A DNA stretch of 64,000 nt, taken from assembly GCA_903813345.2 (NCBI GenBank), contig CAIIXF020000008.1, forward strand, positions 30,072,005 to 30,136,004, written 5' to 3'. Source of the stretch: Owenia fusiformis. Its lineage: Eukaryota > Annelida > Polychaeta > Sabellida > Oweniidae. Position 1 is the first letter of the stretch. Every line of letters begins with the position of its first letter. The notes under the pieces were generated by a model, which saw only the letters and a program-made list of their open reading frames with translations, did no database searches and was not told where the DNA came from. Made by a program: the position numbers and the translations under genes. Positions 1 through 13,702 of this stretch are shown piece by piece.

Positions 1-2456
1 GATTCCAGATCAAATTTTCCTAGAGACTCAACCTAATTTAAGCGTAATATTTGATTTGAACGTAAATTAATTAACCCCTACTGCCCGTATTATATTAGGA
101 GATTATACCTTAAGAGCATATTTGATGTGGCATACATCAAGGTGATAGATTTACTAGAGCCTAACATCAATTTATTAAAGCTAAACTGTACTTTTGTATT
201 TGATTATATTTTTAGAACATTCGATGTTCCTTCAGAGCTAACTGTTGAGTTTCTTCATTGACTGATTTGGGTATTCTGGTCTACTATACCCTCTCTTATG
301 CAAAGATCACTTACTGTGAGTTTAAGAGTAGGGACTTGGGACCCACAATGCCTTTCGGTGCTTCTCCCAGCCATTTATTTTATTTATTTATAATAATCCG
401 TGTCACCTTGATTAAGTTTTAAGCAATCTGAGAAAAAGTATTAATTTTTATTCTTATGTATACACCCGCGGGCGATATTGTGTAATTTCAGTCTTTTTAA
501 TAATTTTCTACCCTGATTGTCAGAACTTAGTACATTAGGTGAAGATGAAGCCCTTTTTAAAGGTCCTTAATCAACGTGTTTGAAAGAGGAATACTTTTAA
601 TAATAAATAATAATGCAAATATGTACTAGTCGAGACCTTAAATTACCAGACAGGTCTTTTCCAGAGGAAAGATGAGGAATAGACATGACACTAGTTTTCT
701 CAGGTAGTCTGTTTCTGAACAAAAGCATCTGTTGATGCTATCATTAACATAGTTAAATCTCAACTAATACTTTGTGGTGTATCACACTGCAACAACGACA
801 GTGGATATTTCCAAATCATTAAGCATCCTTCGGGTAATATCCCTGGACAATTTTGTGGTGATGTCATTAAAACTTACATTTTTATTTAGATAATTCAATG
901 ATTTGGAACATTTTGAATTTGTTCATTAGGTTTATTGGATTCATGTCATTCCTTGTATATTTCTCTCTTTTTGTTGTGTTTCTATGGAACGAAAAGAACC
1001 ATAAAAGATTAAGGGTTCCGTATGTAATAGAAATGTGATTAGACACTACAGATTCATGGTGAGGGAACATGTCAAGATACACCCGTAAAATGTACTTTGA
1101 TTTCTCTTAAACTCATTTGGATATATCTCAACCCTTTGATTTCACATTTCTAATGAAGTGTCCATTTACTGCACCTACACTCCCAGTGACCAATAAGAAA
1201 AGGTTAATTCTTTGATCTTGGATTTCAAGCTAGAAATTTCAACTTTAGAAATTTCAAGCTAGAAACTACACAATTGGATTGGATACCAGCATATGTCATC
1301 TCTCCGTTTGAATATAACATAAAACACCATAAAATCTATCTTAATTGAGTCATGAAAATCATATCAAAACTGTTTTAATTTGCTTTTCTCAGAGGATGGA
1401 ATTCTACCCTTGTTTTCTGGGTACACAATGCCCTGAGTTCAAATCCAATTTGCACTCCTCGTGTCTTTATCTATTATTTCTAAATTATTGAGACTGTCCC
1501 TGGACTGTGATAGTGCCCTATGTAGGATTTATGTATCTCTTTATGTAAGAATATTCAGGGATCTAGAAGTAAATATTTACATGGGGATTCTTTGTCAGGC
1601 CTGAGAATGAATGATGAAGGCATTAGAAGTGTTTATTGGCAATAGAAAATAATTAGTATGAATAAGGCTTAGTGAAATCCCTATTTACTTGTTATAGTAT
1701 GTCTATTGTGGCATATTAAAAATACTGGAATTGCCAAGTTGTTTATGAGCAACAAGTCCTTTTACAGATATTGAGTTGATGGATTTCTTGAGTTGTATTC
1801 TTTCTATGTGTTCGTTTTAAGCAACGGTGCACGTTGTCCTTTACTTTCATTCATGGTTTCTCCTCATAATCATACCAACCGGAAGTTCCTGTTGGGTAAC
1901 ACATTATTTAGCCGATTTATGTTCGCATATTAATTTGGTTCTATAATTACACCGTAGGTCGTTTCATGAAACATTCTTTAATAATTTAAAGGCGCCAAAC
2001 ATGAACAGGCTTTTACAACACGTGATCCTCAAAGGGACTTCATAGTGCCAAACATTTGGAGGGTAGTGTACCTAATACGACTGATGACATTCTCTGAAAT
2101 CTCGGTATTAATTTGATTTATACATATATCTGGAAAATAGTAATGCAAGTGTAAGCATGTGGTCTCTAAATGTACACCCTTTTTGTAGGTCAAGTATTGA
2201 TTCTAAACTAAAATCCCTTTAAAGCAACCTTGCGATTCAAGATTCAGCATTCAAACCTAACGAAAATGCAAGAAACGAAACTTCGATTTCTACTTACTTA
2301 TAAAAAAACTAATCTTGAAGTAATCAAAACAAGCAACAAACATAATTGTACATGTATACCCCTCATTCAATAAATCCATTACTGGATGGATCATACGGCG
2401 ATAACCCCGCGCCTAACATGTTCGTCTGCTTCTGATTATATCAAGCATTTCTCTCT
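1..2456. other. non-coding, no gene seen
   Basis: AT-rich. A 17-bp direct repeat (ATTTCAAGCTAGAAA core) at about 1222 and 1251. A B-box-like GAGTTCAAATCC near 1433 without a convincing tRNA fold. One open stretch after a good acceptor at about 1393 with no usable donor. Confidence 0.6.
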
Positions 2457-2872
2457 AAAATTTGAATGAACTGCCTGATTTTCTTGCATTTTTATACAAT
2501 TTAGAGTGTAGAATACATACCTGTTTATTGTTTTCCTTGATAGTTTTCATATTTTCTAGCCAATTTTTGTTTTAAAATAACACTGATAATTCATTTATCC
2601 TTAAAATAGGTAAGATCAATATTGACCAATTTTTATGTTATCTTATTGCACTGTATTTGATACCTCTTAAATAAACCCTTTATGAAGAATAATCATTATC
2701 TTCTTTGTTTACTACATGTACTCCGTGCGAGAATCGTCGTTGTGGTCATGTTTTAAAATTCAAAATAGAGTGGAAAACAGTGGAATAAGCAAGGAATAAA
2801 GTAAACAGACGTGTAGCCAACACTCTAAATTGTATAGAAATGCAGGAAAATCAGGCAGTTCATTCAAATTTT
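2457..2872. repeat. 53-bp inverted repeat pair (dispersed family A, head-to-head copies)
   Basis: Arms 2457-2509 and 2820-2872 are reverse complements at 51 of 53 positions, separated by 310 bp. Similarity continues more weakly for about 70 bp inward. Related copies occur at 32690-32870, 44440-44600, 45090-45260 and 45935-46110. The transcript could fold into a long hairpin. Confidence 0.85.
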
Positions 2873-5800
2873 CGAGCGAAAAAGTGAAAAAGATTTTGGA
2901 TCATTTTTTAGGGATTTACATTATTAAAAATCTATCTGTGTTCTGGGATATCACATATCAAATATTTACTCGTTTAAAAGTGCATGGACAGTTTTTATTT
3001 CCAAGTACAGCGTACGTAATAATCCTTGGTTTACGCACAGCAGATTTATTGTGTCAAATCATTTATTCGCCATTAATTATAAACTGCGTTGTGATTATTA
3101 AATTTTTAGTATCATTACTGTATTTTTCTGTCACGGGTCACCGTTCACATTATCTGAGACAAACGTGAGATTTGTAGCCTGTAAATTATGCTTTGATGAT
3201 TTAAATACAATTTAAACTAAACTTCTTGTGGTCAGGTCTTAACGATTGGAAATATTAATTGTGAATAAAAATAAACCTCTGCAAATATTGGATCTCAGAG
3301 ACAACGCTATGGTCTCTTTAAATTGATTTATATGGGAAAGAATGGATTACTTTGAAATAATATTTTATCAGATTTGTTTAGATTATTTAGTCCGGTACAT
3401 TAATGTTTTTATATTGCAGAAATCTGAAGATACATTAATTACATTAATTGTTACAAACTGTTGCAATGTATTCCAAAAGTTTTCTTTAATTCTTAAGAAT
3501 GATGAATTCGAAACTTGATTTTAGAATTACTAGTATTCAGCTAGTATAGATGCACCGTATAGATCCAGAATGATGATACTAAACCTGTTCCCAAAGTATA
3601 CAAATAACATAAGTACAAAAGGGAAATACAGATCAAGCCTCTGAAAATAGTCCGATATCATATACGCAACCGCTTGATAAATACATCATACCGAAATTAC
3701 ACTTAAAACATATGTAGCAATAGGTAATACAAATTATACATTATGTGGTGTTATTGAACACAGATCAATAGATAGATACCCGATCATTGCATTGTCTCTT
3801 ATTAAGTTACCTTTAATATAAACTTCAATAGTTGGGGGTAAGCATTTGATACACCGCGCATGATATTTATGCTTCCAGATATTCTTGGTTGGATATATTT
3901 CAACTTGACGCATTGGGTTTTGGATAATGTTACCCATTCAAGTATTATATCAATGGTTCTGTGAGTGGACATGTACTTTGACCATCTGCTTTGTATATAT
4001 AATCGAATTATCGCATTTTGTTGGTAATGATAATTAAGTTACATCGATGTATTATTTATCTATCTATTTCATTATTTATTTTTTTTATTTTTTATTGATT
4101 TATACAGCATGTGGCCATCTAGATGTTTGCAAATATAAAGGCTACTATGAATCTAGCATATTATTTCTGCAATTTATAAATAAACAGACTTACAAAATAG
4201 ATTCAGCATTATGACCAAATATATTTTCAAAATGGCTTATAATTATATACAAATGTAATATTTAAACAAATGCGCCACTCTAGATGATCTTTTAGTTCAC
4301 CTACTACCTCAGGGCCGGCTGTAGTACTATAAGATACACTCACAGGTAACATCTCTGTACCTCGTTGATCTACCATGATTATATTATGGTGACAGTCACT
4401 GACAATATCCATTACTATGGGCCACTTGATTACCAAATGGTCGTTGGTCAATGGACACATGGCTTGTAACACTCATCCCATTGTTCCACGAAACTCTATA
4501 ATTGAAAATGAAAGTTTTAATTGAAAGACGAGATGCCAGGTATTAAAGGTAGTTTTGCAAAAAGACAGTAAAATCAACTAAGTAAACAAGAGGAGCGAGT
4601 GAGTGAGGCAGCCCATCGATCCTACGCACATTTATCAGCGCAGGAAAACCGTAAGTGGGTAATCAGAGACCAAATCAATTCGTTAAAAGGACTTTCGATT
4701 TTTCAAAACTCAGTGTATGTGTGTAGTATTAAACACGAGCTAGATGTAGCTATGTAAATTAGTCGAAATTCATATTTACGTTTACTTTAATGTATTTTAT
4801 AGAAACTGTGCTATTGTGCAAACATATGAAGCATTTCGGAAGGAGGTTTAAGTCGATTATATGATGATTAAATGCATTAATGAATTTCCCCTGCTCTGTA
4901 TCGAACGCTTTTTAAAGATACAAGTTTTTATCCACTTCTTGTTGACAGAAATGACTCTTCCAATATGCAGTAGCTGTGTATATTTAGTTTTTTGTTGACT
5001 TCTGCCTAGAACTAACGGGGATCTTATTTGATGATTCTCGTAATGTAAGTGTTAGTATTGCACACTACATTGCTTCCCCTGAAGGTATGATGAACTTTCC
5101 TATCCAATACACGCAAAATACATCGCAATTAACACCCCAAAATCAAGATGTATCCACAAATTTGGTCCATCCAAACCTCGTCAAACGCCTTAATGAAATC
5201 GATAAAGCTTATTCTTTTGTTACGCACGTTCTATGTTTTATACGTCGATGAAAATGATGTAGACATTGTGAGAATTTCTATCTGGGAATGTATATAGAAT
5301 CTGAAAATATAAAAATATTTACCAGTAAACGTAATAATTGACTTTGTAGTTTTTGTTTTAGATAATGTTTAAATTAGATGTTTACATATCATCTGACTTT
5401 ACAACTCTTGGGCAAGCACTGGTTGTTTGCTTTAACTGTTTTCTTGTTGTTTTACTTTATTCATATTTTTCTGATTAAATAAAGGAACTCTATAAAGAAT
5501 ATGATTTGCGTAAATAAAAGGCTGAACTGGTGCTATGTAATATCAGAAACTGGTAATATGCATACCCTCATAAATAAAATTTAATAGAAAATTAATTATA
5601 GTTAATAGTCTTTATATACGTTTATGTTTTCATTTTAAATAGTGATATTGCAAACTTTTTAATAAAGTCCATGTAGTAGTTAACTGTTATAGGAATATTT
5701 ACAGAGTAGCGTTGATAAGATTTTTAAATGTTTATGAATTCTAAATGTTTCCTAATTACGTGGAGTTGTGAAATTACTCAATACATACATCTAAGTATTA

Positions 5801-7319
5801 TTGATTTTCGTATTTAATAAAAATTATTTTGTCTGTAAGGAGTGTTTGATGAGATGAATGAAATGTGTTAGGATAGCGAGGATAACAATTAATCCATCAC
5901 ACTCAAATTCCAATTATTAAAAACAAAAAATATAATGAAATGAAAATATAATCCCCTATGTGCTAGTAAATCTAATTAACGAACTAATACCACTTTTTAC
6001 CATCAATACCTGCGTGTTTAGCTATATTTCAGTTACTTAATTCAAAAACAATGAATATCATTTACTAACAGATATATCACTGATAGTGAATTTTCCTGGC
6101 ACATAGACTTCAACAATTTCTAGTATTTTGCAGTTTAGATTTTGAAAGGTATGTTTTATTGTCTCAGTGTTGTCGAAGCAGGAAGGATGACACATCCTTG
6201 AATGTCAGTAGAAATTGAGGAAATAGTGAAACACAGGCGTGGTGGAAATTAAAAAAATTGAAGAATACTAAGTCAATACTGAGTGCTAATATATTGCATA
6301 GAATCTCTGAACTTTAATTAAACGAGGCAGGGGGATTTTTTACTGATTTTAATGTTCTGAATCTCTTGATGAATTAGTGTGTTAAGGAATTAGCCATATT
6401 TACAGGGAGCGTTGTAAATGAGATTTGTTGGCATCTAAACTTATCAATCTTTTCTTGTGAGATTAAGAACCCTTGAAAGAAAATGGACGTATTTCTTGTG
6501 TTAATACTGAGGAAAATAGAGTAATTATGAGAATTAAGAATAAAATTGCTGACACAGATTCTTGGAAATTATACCATTGTTATGTTGAAGTGAGTGTCTT
6601 TACTCAAGACCTGATTACTCAAGTACAATAAGCATATGTATCAGATAAATTGTGAGATTGAGTAAGTTTGCCCAATTTTTAACTGTCAGAAGAAAAACTA
6701 AGAAAGAGTTATGTCAAACAAGGCAGGATAATCACCCTTGAGTAGGCAGTGGTTATTAATGGGCTTTTTGGATTTTCCACATATCAATTTTGTATATTAT
6801 TTCATGTATGTTATTAAAACCAAATATTTGCTAATTTCTAGCTCGAAGGACAGTGGGGTCACTATACTTTATTTTTGTTGGGGATCCACACGTATGTAAC
6901 ATTCAAAAGATTTTCTTATGTGAATTAATTAATTAATTAATTGATTTATCAATTGTATTTTTACGATGAAATAATTACAGCTCATAATCTTGGAGAACTT
7001 GTCCATCATTTGTCGAAAGTCATTGTATAAGTTTGCAAAGTGGATTTCTTTTATGATGAGCTAATATCAATGACTACGGATTAACATCACCATTTCTAAA
7101 ATGAGGTTTCACAAAGTTGGGCGCAAATCCAAATATATGTAGGCCTGTCCCATTTTAAAACTTTCTCTATATTGATACTATCAATATTATCTGTATAATA
7201 TCTAGGATGAAGAATGCAGATAATATCAAGTGAAACACTTTTGAATCCTCAAAATGCTCATTACCAAAAGTGCTCAACCCTCGAGTTTCCCGAGATATAG
7301 GTCCACTTGCATTACATCA
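2873..7319. other. non-coding with two exon-like stretches
   Basis: A plus-strand stretch from an acceptor near 5009 stays open about 72 codons (to about 5227) but lacks a good donor. A minus-strand stretch 4339-4471 has a GTGAGT donor but a doubtful acceptor. Otherwise AT-rich with an AATT run near 6927. Confidence 0.4.
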
Positions 7320-7711
7320 CTTACGTATGTGTTCCATTTACATAGGGTGTTTAACTTAAATAACTAGGTGTTTCACTTACATGGGGTGTTTCACGTACAT
7401 ATGTGTTCCACTTACAGGGGTGTTTAACTTAAATAACTAGGTGTTCCACTTACATGGGGTGTTTCACTTACATATGTGTTCCACTTACAGGGGTGTTTCA
7501 CTAACATAGGTGTTCCACTTACAGGGGTGTTTCACTTACATAGGTGTTCCACTTACAGGGGTGTTTCACTTACATAGGGGTTCCACTTACAGGGGTGTTT
7601 CACTTACATATGTGTTCCACTTACAGGGGTGTTTCACTTACATAGGTGTTCCACTTACAAGGGTGTTTCACTTACATAGGTGTTCCACTTACAGGGGTGT
7701 TTCACTCTAAG
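7320..7711. repeat. tandem array of a 17-bp monomer (34-bp dimer)
   Basis: Alternating 17-mers TTCCACTTACAGGGGTG and TTTCACTTACATAGGTG repeat to 7710, with degenerate copies at the left edge. The two monomers differ at a few positions, giving a 34-bp higher-order unit. The long open frame across it is a by-product of the period. Confidence 0.95.
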
Positions 7712-8433
7712 GTTTTACTGACAACTCGATTAAAGTAAACCATTAAGTTCGTCAATGGATAGGGGGCGCTATGCACTGTTTCTTTGTTTGCTAAATTATT
7801 GTTTTGGGTATTGGGATTTGTGACCTGTTAACCGGTTGTGTTGTTAAATGTTTCTTTGATATCTATTTTTAATACGTTTTGATCATTATCCATTTTGCAC
7901 TTCAGCGTACATTTTTATTCTGCCAGCTCATCTAGTACGTCTCCATGGGGATGATATGTATGGACGGGTAAATCCAGGGTGAGATGCGTTAATCCAAATC
8001 ACAAAGGGTACCAGGAATTACAAATCACGAGAGACAGAATTATCAGAAGCAATCCCAAAAGACACCTATAAACATCATCATACAATAAATACATTTACCA
8101 AAACTAGTATGAAAAAACATAAAATGGTAACGTGAAATGAAAAATTCAGAAAGATGATAGAAAATGTTGTATGAGATGATCAAAAAGAGATATGAGAATA
8201 GAGATCTCTATTCACTGCGCCTTTCACTTCATTGGCTTACCAGAGAGACAATTTCCTCTCGTGTTTACCTGCGCACAATAGCGCATTACTTTCCATTAAT
8301 TTTATTAAAACTGTTACGGTAGAATAAGGCGTTAATTCTAGTTCCTAATTCCAATTGATGGAAAATCCGAAACTATCCAAATATTGGCATTGGTTATTGC
8401 TAATGGTAAATTTAAAAATTCATAGGACGGCCG

Positions 8434-8916
8434 TCAATGTGAAAAATGAGTTTTGAGAGATTGGTACAATATTGTGAGGCTAAGTTTGATAATCAGAATA
8501 GAGGAATATAGAGTTACATATCTTTGCAAATACGATCTGTCGTAATTTTTTTGTACAAAACAATGGTTAGAAACTGAATATTGACTCTGTTGATACATAA
8601 CATGGTAGGCAACCTGAGCTCCTATATTCAAATTGGTATTATTTAGTAGGAGTGGATAAGTGGGTAGTGAGTTTGTCCGATGTACCAAAAAGGGGAATGA
8701 CCAATGAGTATTACGAAAGAAAAGGGAACATCCAATAACCAGTGGTATTGGAATAGACCGCAAGGAGGATTGACAGCCATTATTCAAACTCGATCTTCCG
8801 TTGCCTATTTGCATATTTCCATCAAGTTCATCTTGGAACCAAATATCTAGTCTATAAATATGGTGTACAAGAGGTATGGTCATATTCAACTTCTTCACAA
8901 TGTAGGTCTTTAACAT
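8434..8916 (-). other. unexplained open reading frame, 160 codons from ATG
   Basis: Open from ATG 8914-8916 to 8434 with mixed composition and no recognisable domain, signal peptide or motif. It is the longest frame in the window apart from FoxA and longer than I would expect by chance at this base composition. No convincing splice sites or promoter were seen. It could be a decayed transposon frame, an exon, or chance. Confidence 0.2.
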
Positions 8917-11417
8917 GGGTAATAGTGTTCCATGAAAGTGTTCCACCAACTTTAAGGAACAATCACAATCCGAAACCTAAAGTTCATATGGCACTTCCTC
9001 TACAATGCATACGATGCTTTATTAAAAGTATTATTTTATGTTCTGTAATAATGTAATTGATAAAATTTGTGATTCAGATTGACCTCATATCATTTTGTCT
9101 TGCAATTAGCAGCATACAAAGAATAACAAATAAAAAGAGTTACCACTGACTAAGAACGTAAACGGGAATATGCAGTCAACATTAAAGTGAATAAATAAAA
9201 ATACTAGGTTCCGAGAAATAATATTATACGGTGGTGAATGGCTGAGACTGTATTCTGGGGTGGATATTGTGTAATCCTATCTCCAATTAATGCCAACAAA
9301 GGATCAAAGTCAAAAGGATCAACAGATAATTTTACTCGCCACTTCATAGGCGCATGTAGCATCAATTAAAACAATAGAACAATTTCATTATACGATAATA
9401 TATCTAATTCATGTAAGTAAAAGAACAAAATCAACTATCAACATAAAAGACTCAATCGAGCATAACCAATCGCTTCAAGCATCTCTCAGAATAATATATA
9501 GCAATCGCATTAATAACAAACAAAACAATATATTATTGTAATTGAAATACAGTTATATTATTGGGTCAATGACACGTCTCTTGTGTGATGCCTATACAGA
9601 AATCACTTCAATGTTACAATTTCAAAGCCAACAAGTTAAGCATTAAATTACTATTTTGTATTAATGTGTTATTTAGTTTATATTCCCACTGTTTGCACTT
9701 CTTCAAAAATGCAAAATTCAACTCAAAGTCAAGTCATTCAACTCAACTGGAGAGGAACTTGAATGGTTGAGTAACACCAGGCAATAGTGAGCAACATATA
9801 CAATGGAATATTCCAATGACTTCACAATGGGTTTTATTTATTACAATACTCTTACTACTAATAAAACGATTCAATCAAAATAACAAATATGTGACATATG
9901 ACACAAATAACAGACGTTGACCTGGAAACATATAACATATTGAAAAAGAAACTAAAAAAATGTTGTATTTAAATACTGAACAAGACTAATCAGAACCCCA
10001 TTGGATCATATTTATTAAGTTGCATTTTCTTCCTCCAATAGATAGGATATTTAGTCAAATGGTGAATGAAAACCGCCATATATGGTCAAATTGAAGAGTT
10101 TGCGTGCAAACCTTTGAAGAGGGGGGGGGGTGTACTCCACGAATGACCAACACCTTATAAACTAGATGATTAGTATGCATTTTATGAACTATAACCAATT
10201 ATATTGCCCTTTGTGATATCGCCGCAAAATTAAGTATGAGTTTGATCATTCTATTACCGGTATGTTATTGGGTAATAGAAGGGCCATAAACTTATATTGC
10301 TTCGGTTTATTGTGGATTGGACACTGATGTCCAAGAATTTTCAAGTGCTTGGGGAACTCTGGAACATGTGTAGGTCTTAACCTATGTTCATTTGGGTCGT
10401 TCGAGCCTCGGAATCATTGTAATAATGATATGATCATTTGTATCAACATGGGCTTGGATCGTAAACATCATGTCCTGTTAATTTTATATCGTATTCTCTC
10501 GACGAGTCTTTATTTTGGGACTCCTTTAAAAGACTTTATGAGGAAATACTGATGGGAAATTACTTTAATTTTTAATTCCTATTCAGGGTGATGTTATTAT
10601 GGATCTTTTCAAATAATGTCACACTTCCGTGGGTAGTAAAGTTCTTTTTGGGATGAATGGCCTCTATTGTTAATGTTTAAGCATAGTTAAAGTTATTGAG
10701 CATTTTTCGTTTTCCGGCGATGAGTGATGAGGGCAAATTGACTTTGTATTTTGATGTTCATGGTGTATAGGGGTTTGAGGTTGTTTTGTATTCTTATAAT
10801 GTTGTCTTTCGTTTTTATTTATTGAGAAATGATAGCAGGAACCGAAACTATATTGTAAAACAATGCACAACTTATAGAGCTCATTTGGCGTTGTTTCAAT
10901 TTCATTATGGATCCGTTTTTCTCCAATGCTCCATTGTCAATTTGAAAGCATAAAGGGCAACATTATCAAAACACGGAGTCAATTGCACCAAGACATAGAG
11001 ACAATTGCAGTACATTGACATACAATATCAAACGCACCTGCCTCTGGGCCATCGTCCGTGCCACCCACATCTGGCAATTTGGCAAGACAACTAGTATTTG
11101 AAGGACAACAAGTTTTGAGTGGGACTCTAAATCTTTTGTTATTATTGCAAATCTCCTAAATCGATCTTGCGAAGAATGCATGAACGCTTGTTACATTTAC
11201 TTCTTCGTCAATTTCAGTGTTGAATGTTTTGCATTGTTCTTTATCTGTATTGGTTACATTGTGCCGTTTGAAAGGATTATGAAACAATAGGTGTAGTGGG
11301 ATATTTGTCGAAATAAAATCACCTGGTATATTCATTGACTGAATTATAGAAGGACTCCGTAACCTTACATGACCGAACGATCTTTGTCTGTGTGTGTCAC
11401 TTTCTCATTGATATAGC

Positions 11418-11475
11418 TGCTTGGTTGGTTGATTGGTTGATTCATTGGTTGGTTGGTTGGCTGGTTGGTTGGATG
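11418..11475. repeat. TTGG-type microsatellite
   Basis: Imperfect TTGG/TTGA run, followed directly by unrelated sequence. Simple repeat. Confidence 0.9.
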
Positions 11476-12536
11476 CAAGTCTTAGGCGAGACCATGTAAT
11501 GCCACGGTGGTTAAGTAGCCATATCAACTATTCTATCATCAAGTCCTAAGGAGAAGACTCCCAGCTTAATATAAACCTCCCAGATTTATCTCGCCTCCCT
11601 ATTTACATTTCACTCCCTTCTTCCGTTTTATTCTCTATCTCATCTCATATTTGTGACCTTCGAATGTTGTAGGTTGCGTTTTTTATGAATTTTACAGCAT
11701 CCTCATTATTATTATCATTCTCTTCAGGCTCGTTGTTGTTATCTTTCGCATCAACAACATTATAATCTCATCCCTAATCCTTACTGTGAACACAGGCGCT
11801 GTGTTGAGGTTACCAACTTACGAACAGAACCTACATTTAGCCTAACTTTTCCTCGCTTTTGAGGGTAAAAATAGAGAACCCAGCGAGGAATAAAATTGCT
11901 AGACGTGAAGAAATTTCACGGAGCTTTAAATACGTAGAAAAATATCAAATACTTCATTGAAATTTAAGCGAGAAAACGCGAGAAATAGAGGTCGTCTGCG
12001 CAATCTATTTTGGGCGGGAAAACACCAAAAACAATCAATCAAGCAACCGATTCACCACAATTACAATTTACATTGTAGCGGGATAAACATCAATTAAGTA
12101 TAAAAAGCAACATAAAAGAACAAGGATTTAGTTGGCAAATTAAATCTTTCATACAAGATAATAGATGACAAAAGAATGTCATTAAATGGTAAACAATAAA
12201 GGTATATTGGAAGTTATCCTAGAGAATATATTACTTCTATGAAACCACTGACCACGTACTTTATGAATTATTTCCAGTTCAAATGAGGTGATTTTTTCTT
12301 AAACTAAAATATGATTCTTTACAATTCTCAATGGGTAATAAATTATAATCGTCTGTTTTTGCAATAATTGTAATTCAATTTAGAACAATTTAAGAAGTCG
12401 CTAATAGGGTTCGACTGATGCTTTAATATAACTATGCTATGATAATACTATATTTTTCTTTTTTTAATTGGTAACTAATTATTTGTATTTGCGTCGGACC
12501 GGCAGGACGCGTGTTTATCATTTGTTGGTGTGCGCC

Positions 12537-12841
12537 CAAGGAGGATTGGCTCCCAGGATCGAAACTCGATATTTTCCAACAATGAAAACGTCGAAATGTC
12601 GTTATTTTCTGAAATTAAAACCGACTATAAATTCAAAATAAACAGTTCAAAAGATTCGAACCAATATCTCGATCATTTCTTGTGAGTTTTGGAATTTTTC
12701 GTTTGGAAATAAGACCAAAATTCACGATTTAAATGTTGAAGTGAACAAAATGGCGGCTGTTTGAATTCGAATTTTGTATTACGACATACCCATATATGGG
12801 ACAGAATATCGGTGGTGCACTCTGGGAGCCAATCCTCCTTG
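12537..12841. mobile_element. 305-bp MITE with perfect 20-bp terminal inverted repeats and 9-bp target duplication
   Basis: Left end CAAGGAGGATTGGCTCCCAG (12537-12556); its exact reverse complement ends the element (12822-12841). The 9-bp GTGTGCGCC flanks both sides (12528-12536, 12842-12850). Weaker end similarity runs further inward. It has no coding capacity. A 9-bp duplication fits Mutator-like or Merlin-like transposases; the superfamily is inferred from that alone. Confidence 0.92.
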
Positions 12842-13625
12842 GTGTGCGCCAGGGGGATGCTTTGTGATTGCTCTTAGATAAAATTTCCTAGCGGTCATTT
12901 TGTAACTTCGTAAATACAATACACATGGATGGATAAATTCTTATGAAATTTCACAGATTTAAATTTAGTGTTTGAAATTATCTGTAAATTGGAAGATTGA
13001 CGTAACTATGACAAGGAAAGAGGAAGTCCATGGCGAACAAGGGGCTCATATTTTGACTGGGTGCTTTTATCTTCACTGGTTGGTATATTCCTTCGGCACG
13101 CGTTTTGTGCGGCGTATCTAATGGTGCAGATAATATACACGAAAACTATAAAGAATCTGTCAGTTCAAGTTTTCTTTTATCACTTTTCGTTTTTTCAGAA
13201 AAACAACTCGAATGAACCAATTGACTGATCAATTTCATGCGGATTTCATAAACCACGTGGCTTTCGGCTCACGCAGGGCAAAACCTCACCATTCAACAAG
13301 AACACCTTGAAACGCTCCGAGACCGTACACACGAAAACACTATAAATCATATATGGCGGTTTCAAGTTGTGATCTAAACTGAATTTCTAGGGTTCTTATA
13401 ATTAATTATCTTATTTAAATGTGGTCACAACATTAATTAGTTAGGTTTTGATCATGTCTCGGGGATATGGGGGACATAGGGTTTCAAAAAACAAACATCT
13501 ATAGAAACTTGAATTATTTGATCAAAATGTATTGAATTGATGACGTTTTTGGCTTGGTTTTAGGATGCGGATGTTAGAATTGATATGATTTTGTTTTTTG
13601 TTGGCTGCGTTTTTTCTCAAAGTAT

Positions 13626-13702
13626 GCTTATAATTACCCTTTGCATTCGTTTGACTTCACTTCTTAAAAGAGAGCTAGACTCTGCACGCAGGGTAGCTTA
13701 TA
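13626..13702 (+). repeat. short dispersed repeat C, copy 1
   Basis: A segment running from TACCCTTTGCATTCG to CGCAGGGTA; also found at 49656-49745 (opposite strand) and, more diverged, at 52440-52510. The TACCCT/AGGGTA ends are inverted, suggesting a very small MITE or a foldback fragment. Confidence 0.7.

Larger units (their letters stand above)
7712..12536. other. non-coding except an unexplained minus-strand frame
   Basis: Holds the 160-codon frame at 8434-8916, a 12-G run near 10119, and a possible small exon 10346-10418. Nothing else recognised. Confidence 0.5.

Noticed and set aside
1400-1460. tRNA-like B box (GAGTTCAAATCC)
   Set aside because: No clover-leaf could be drawn and the A box is poor.
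7510-7710. 66-codon frame
   Set aside because: A translation of the 17-bp tandem array; the peptide merely repeats with the DNA period.
13201-13310. Exon-like stretch after a strong TTTTTTCAG acceptor
   Set aside because: Two frames are partly open but no donor suits either, and neither phase fits the plus-strand chain.
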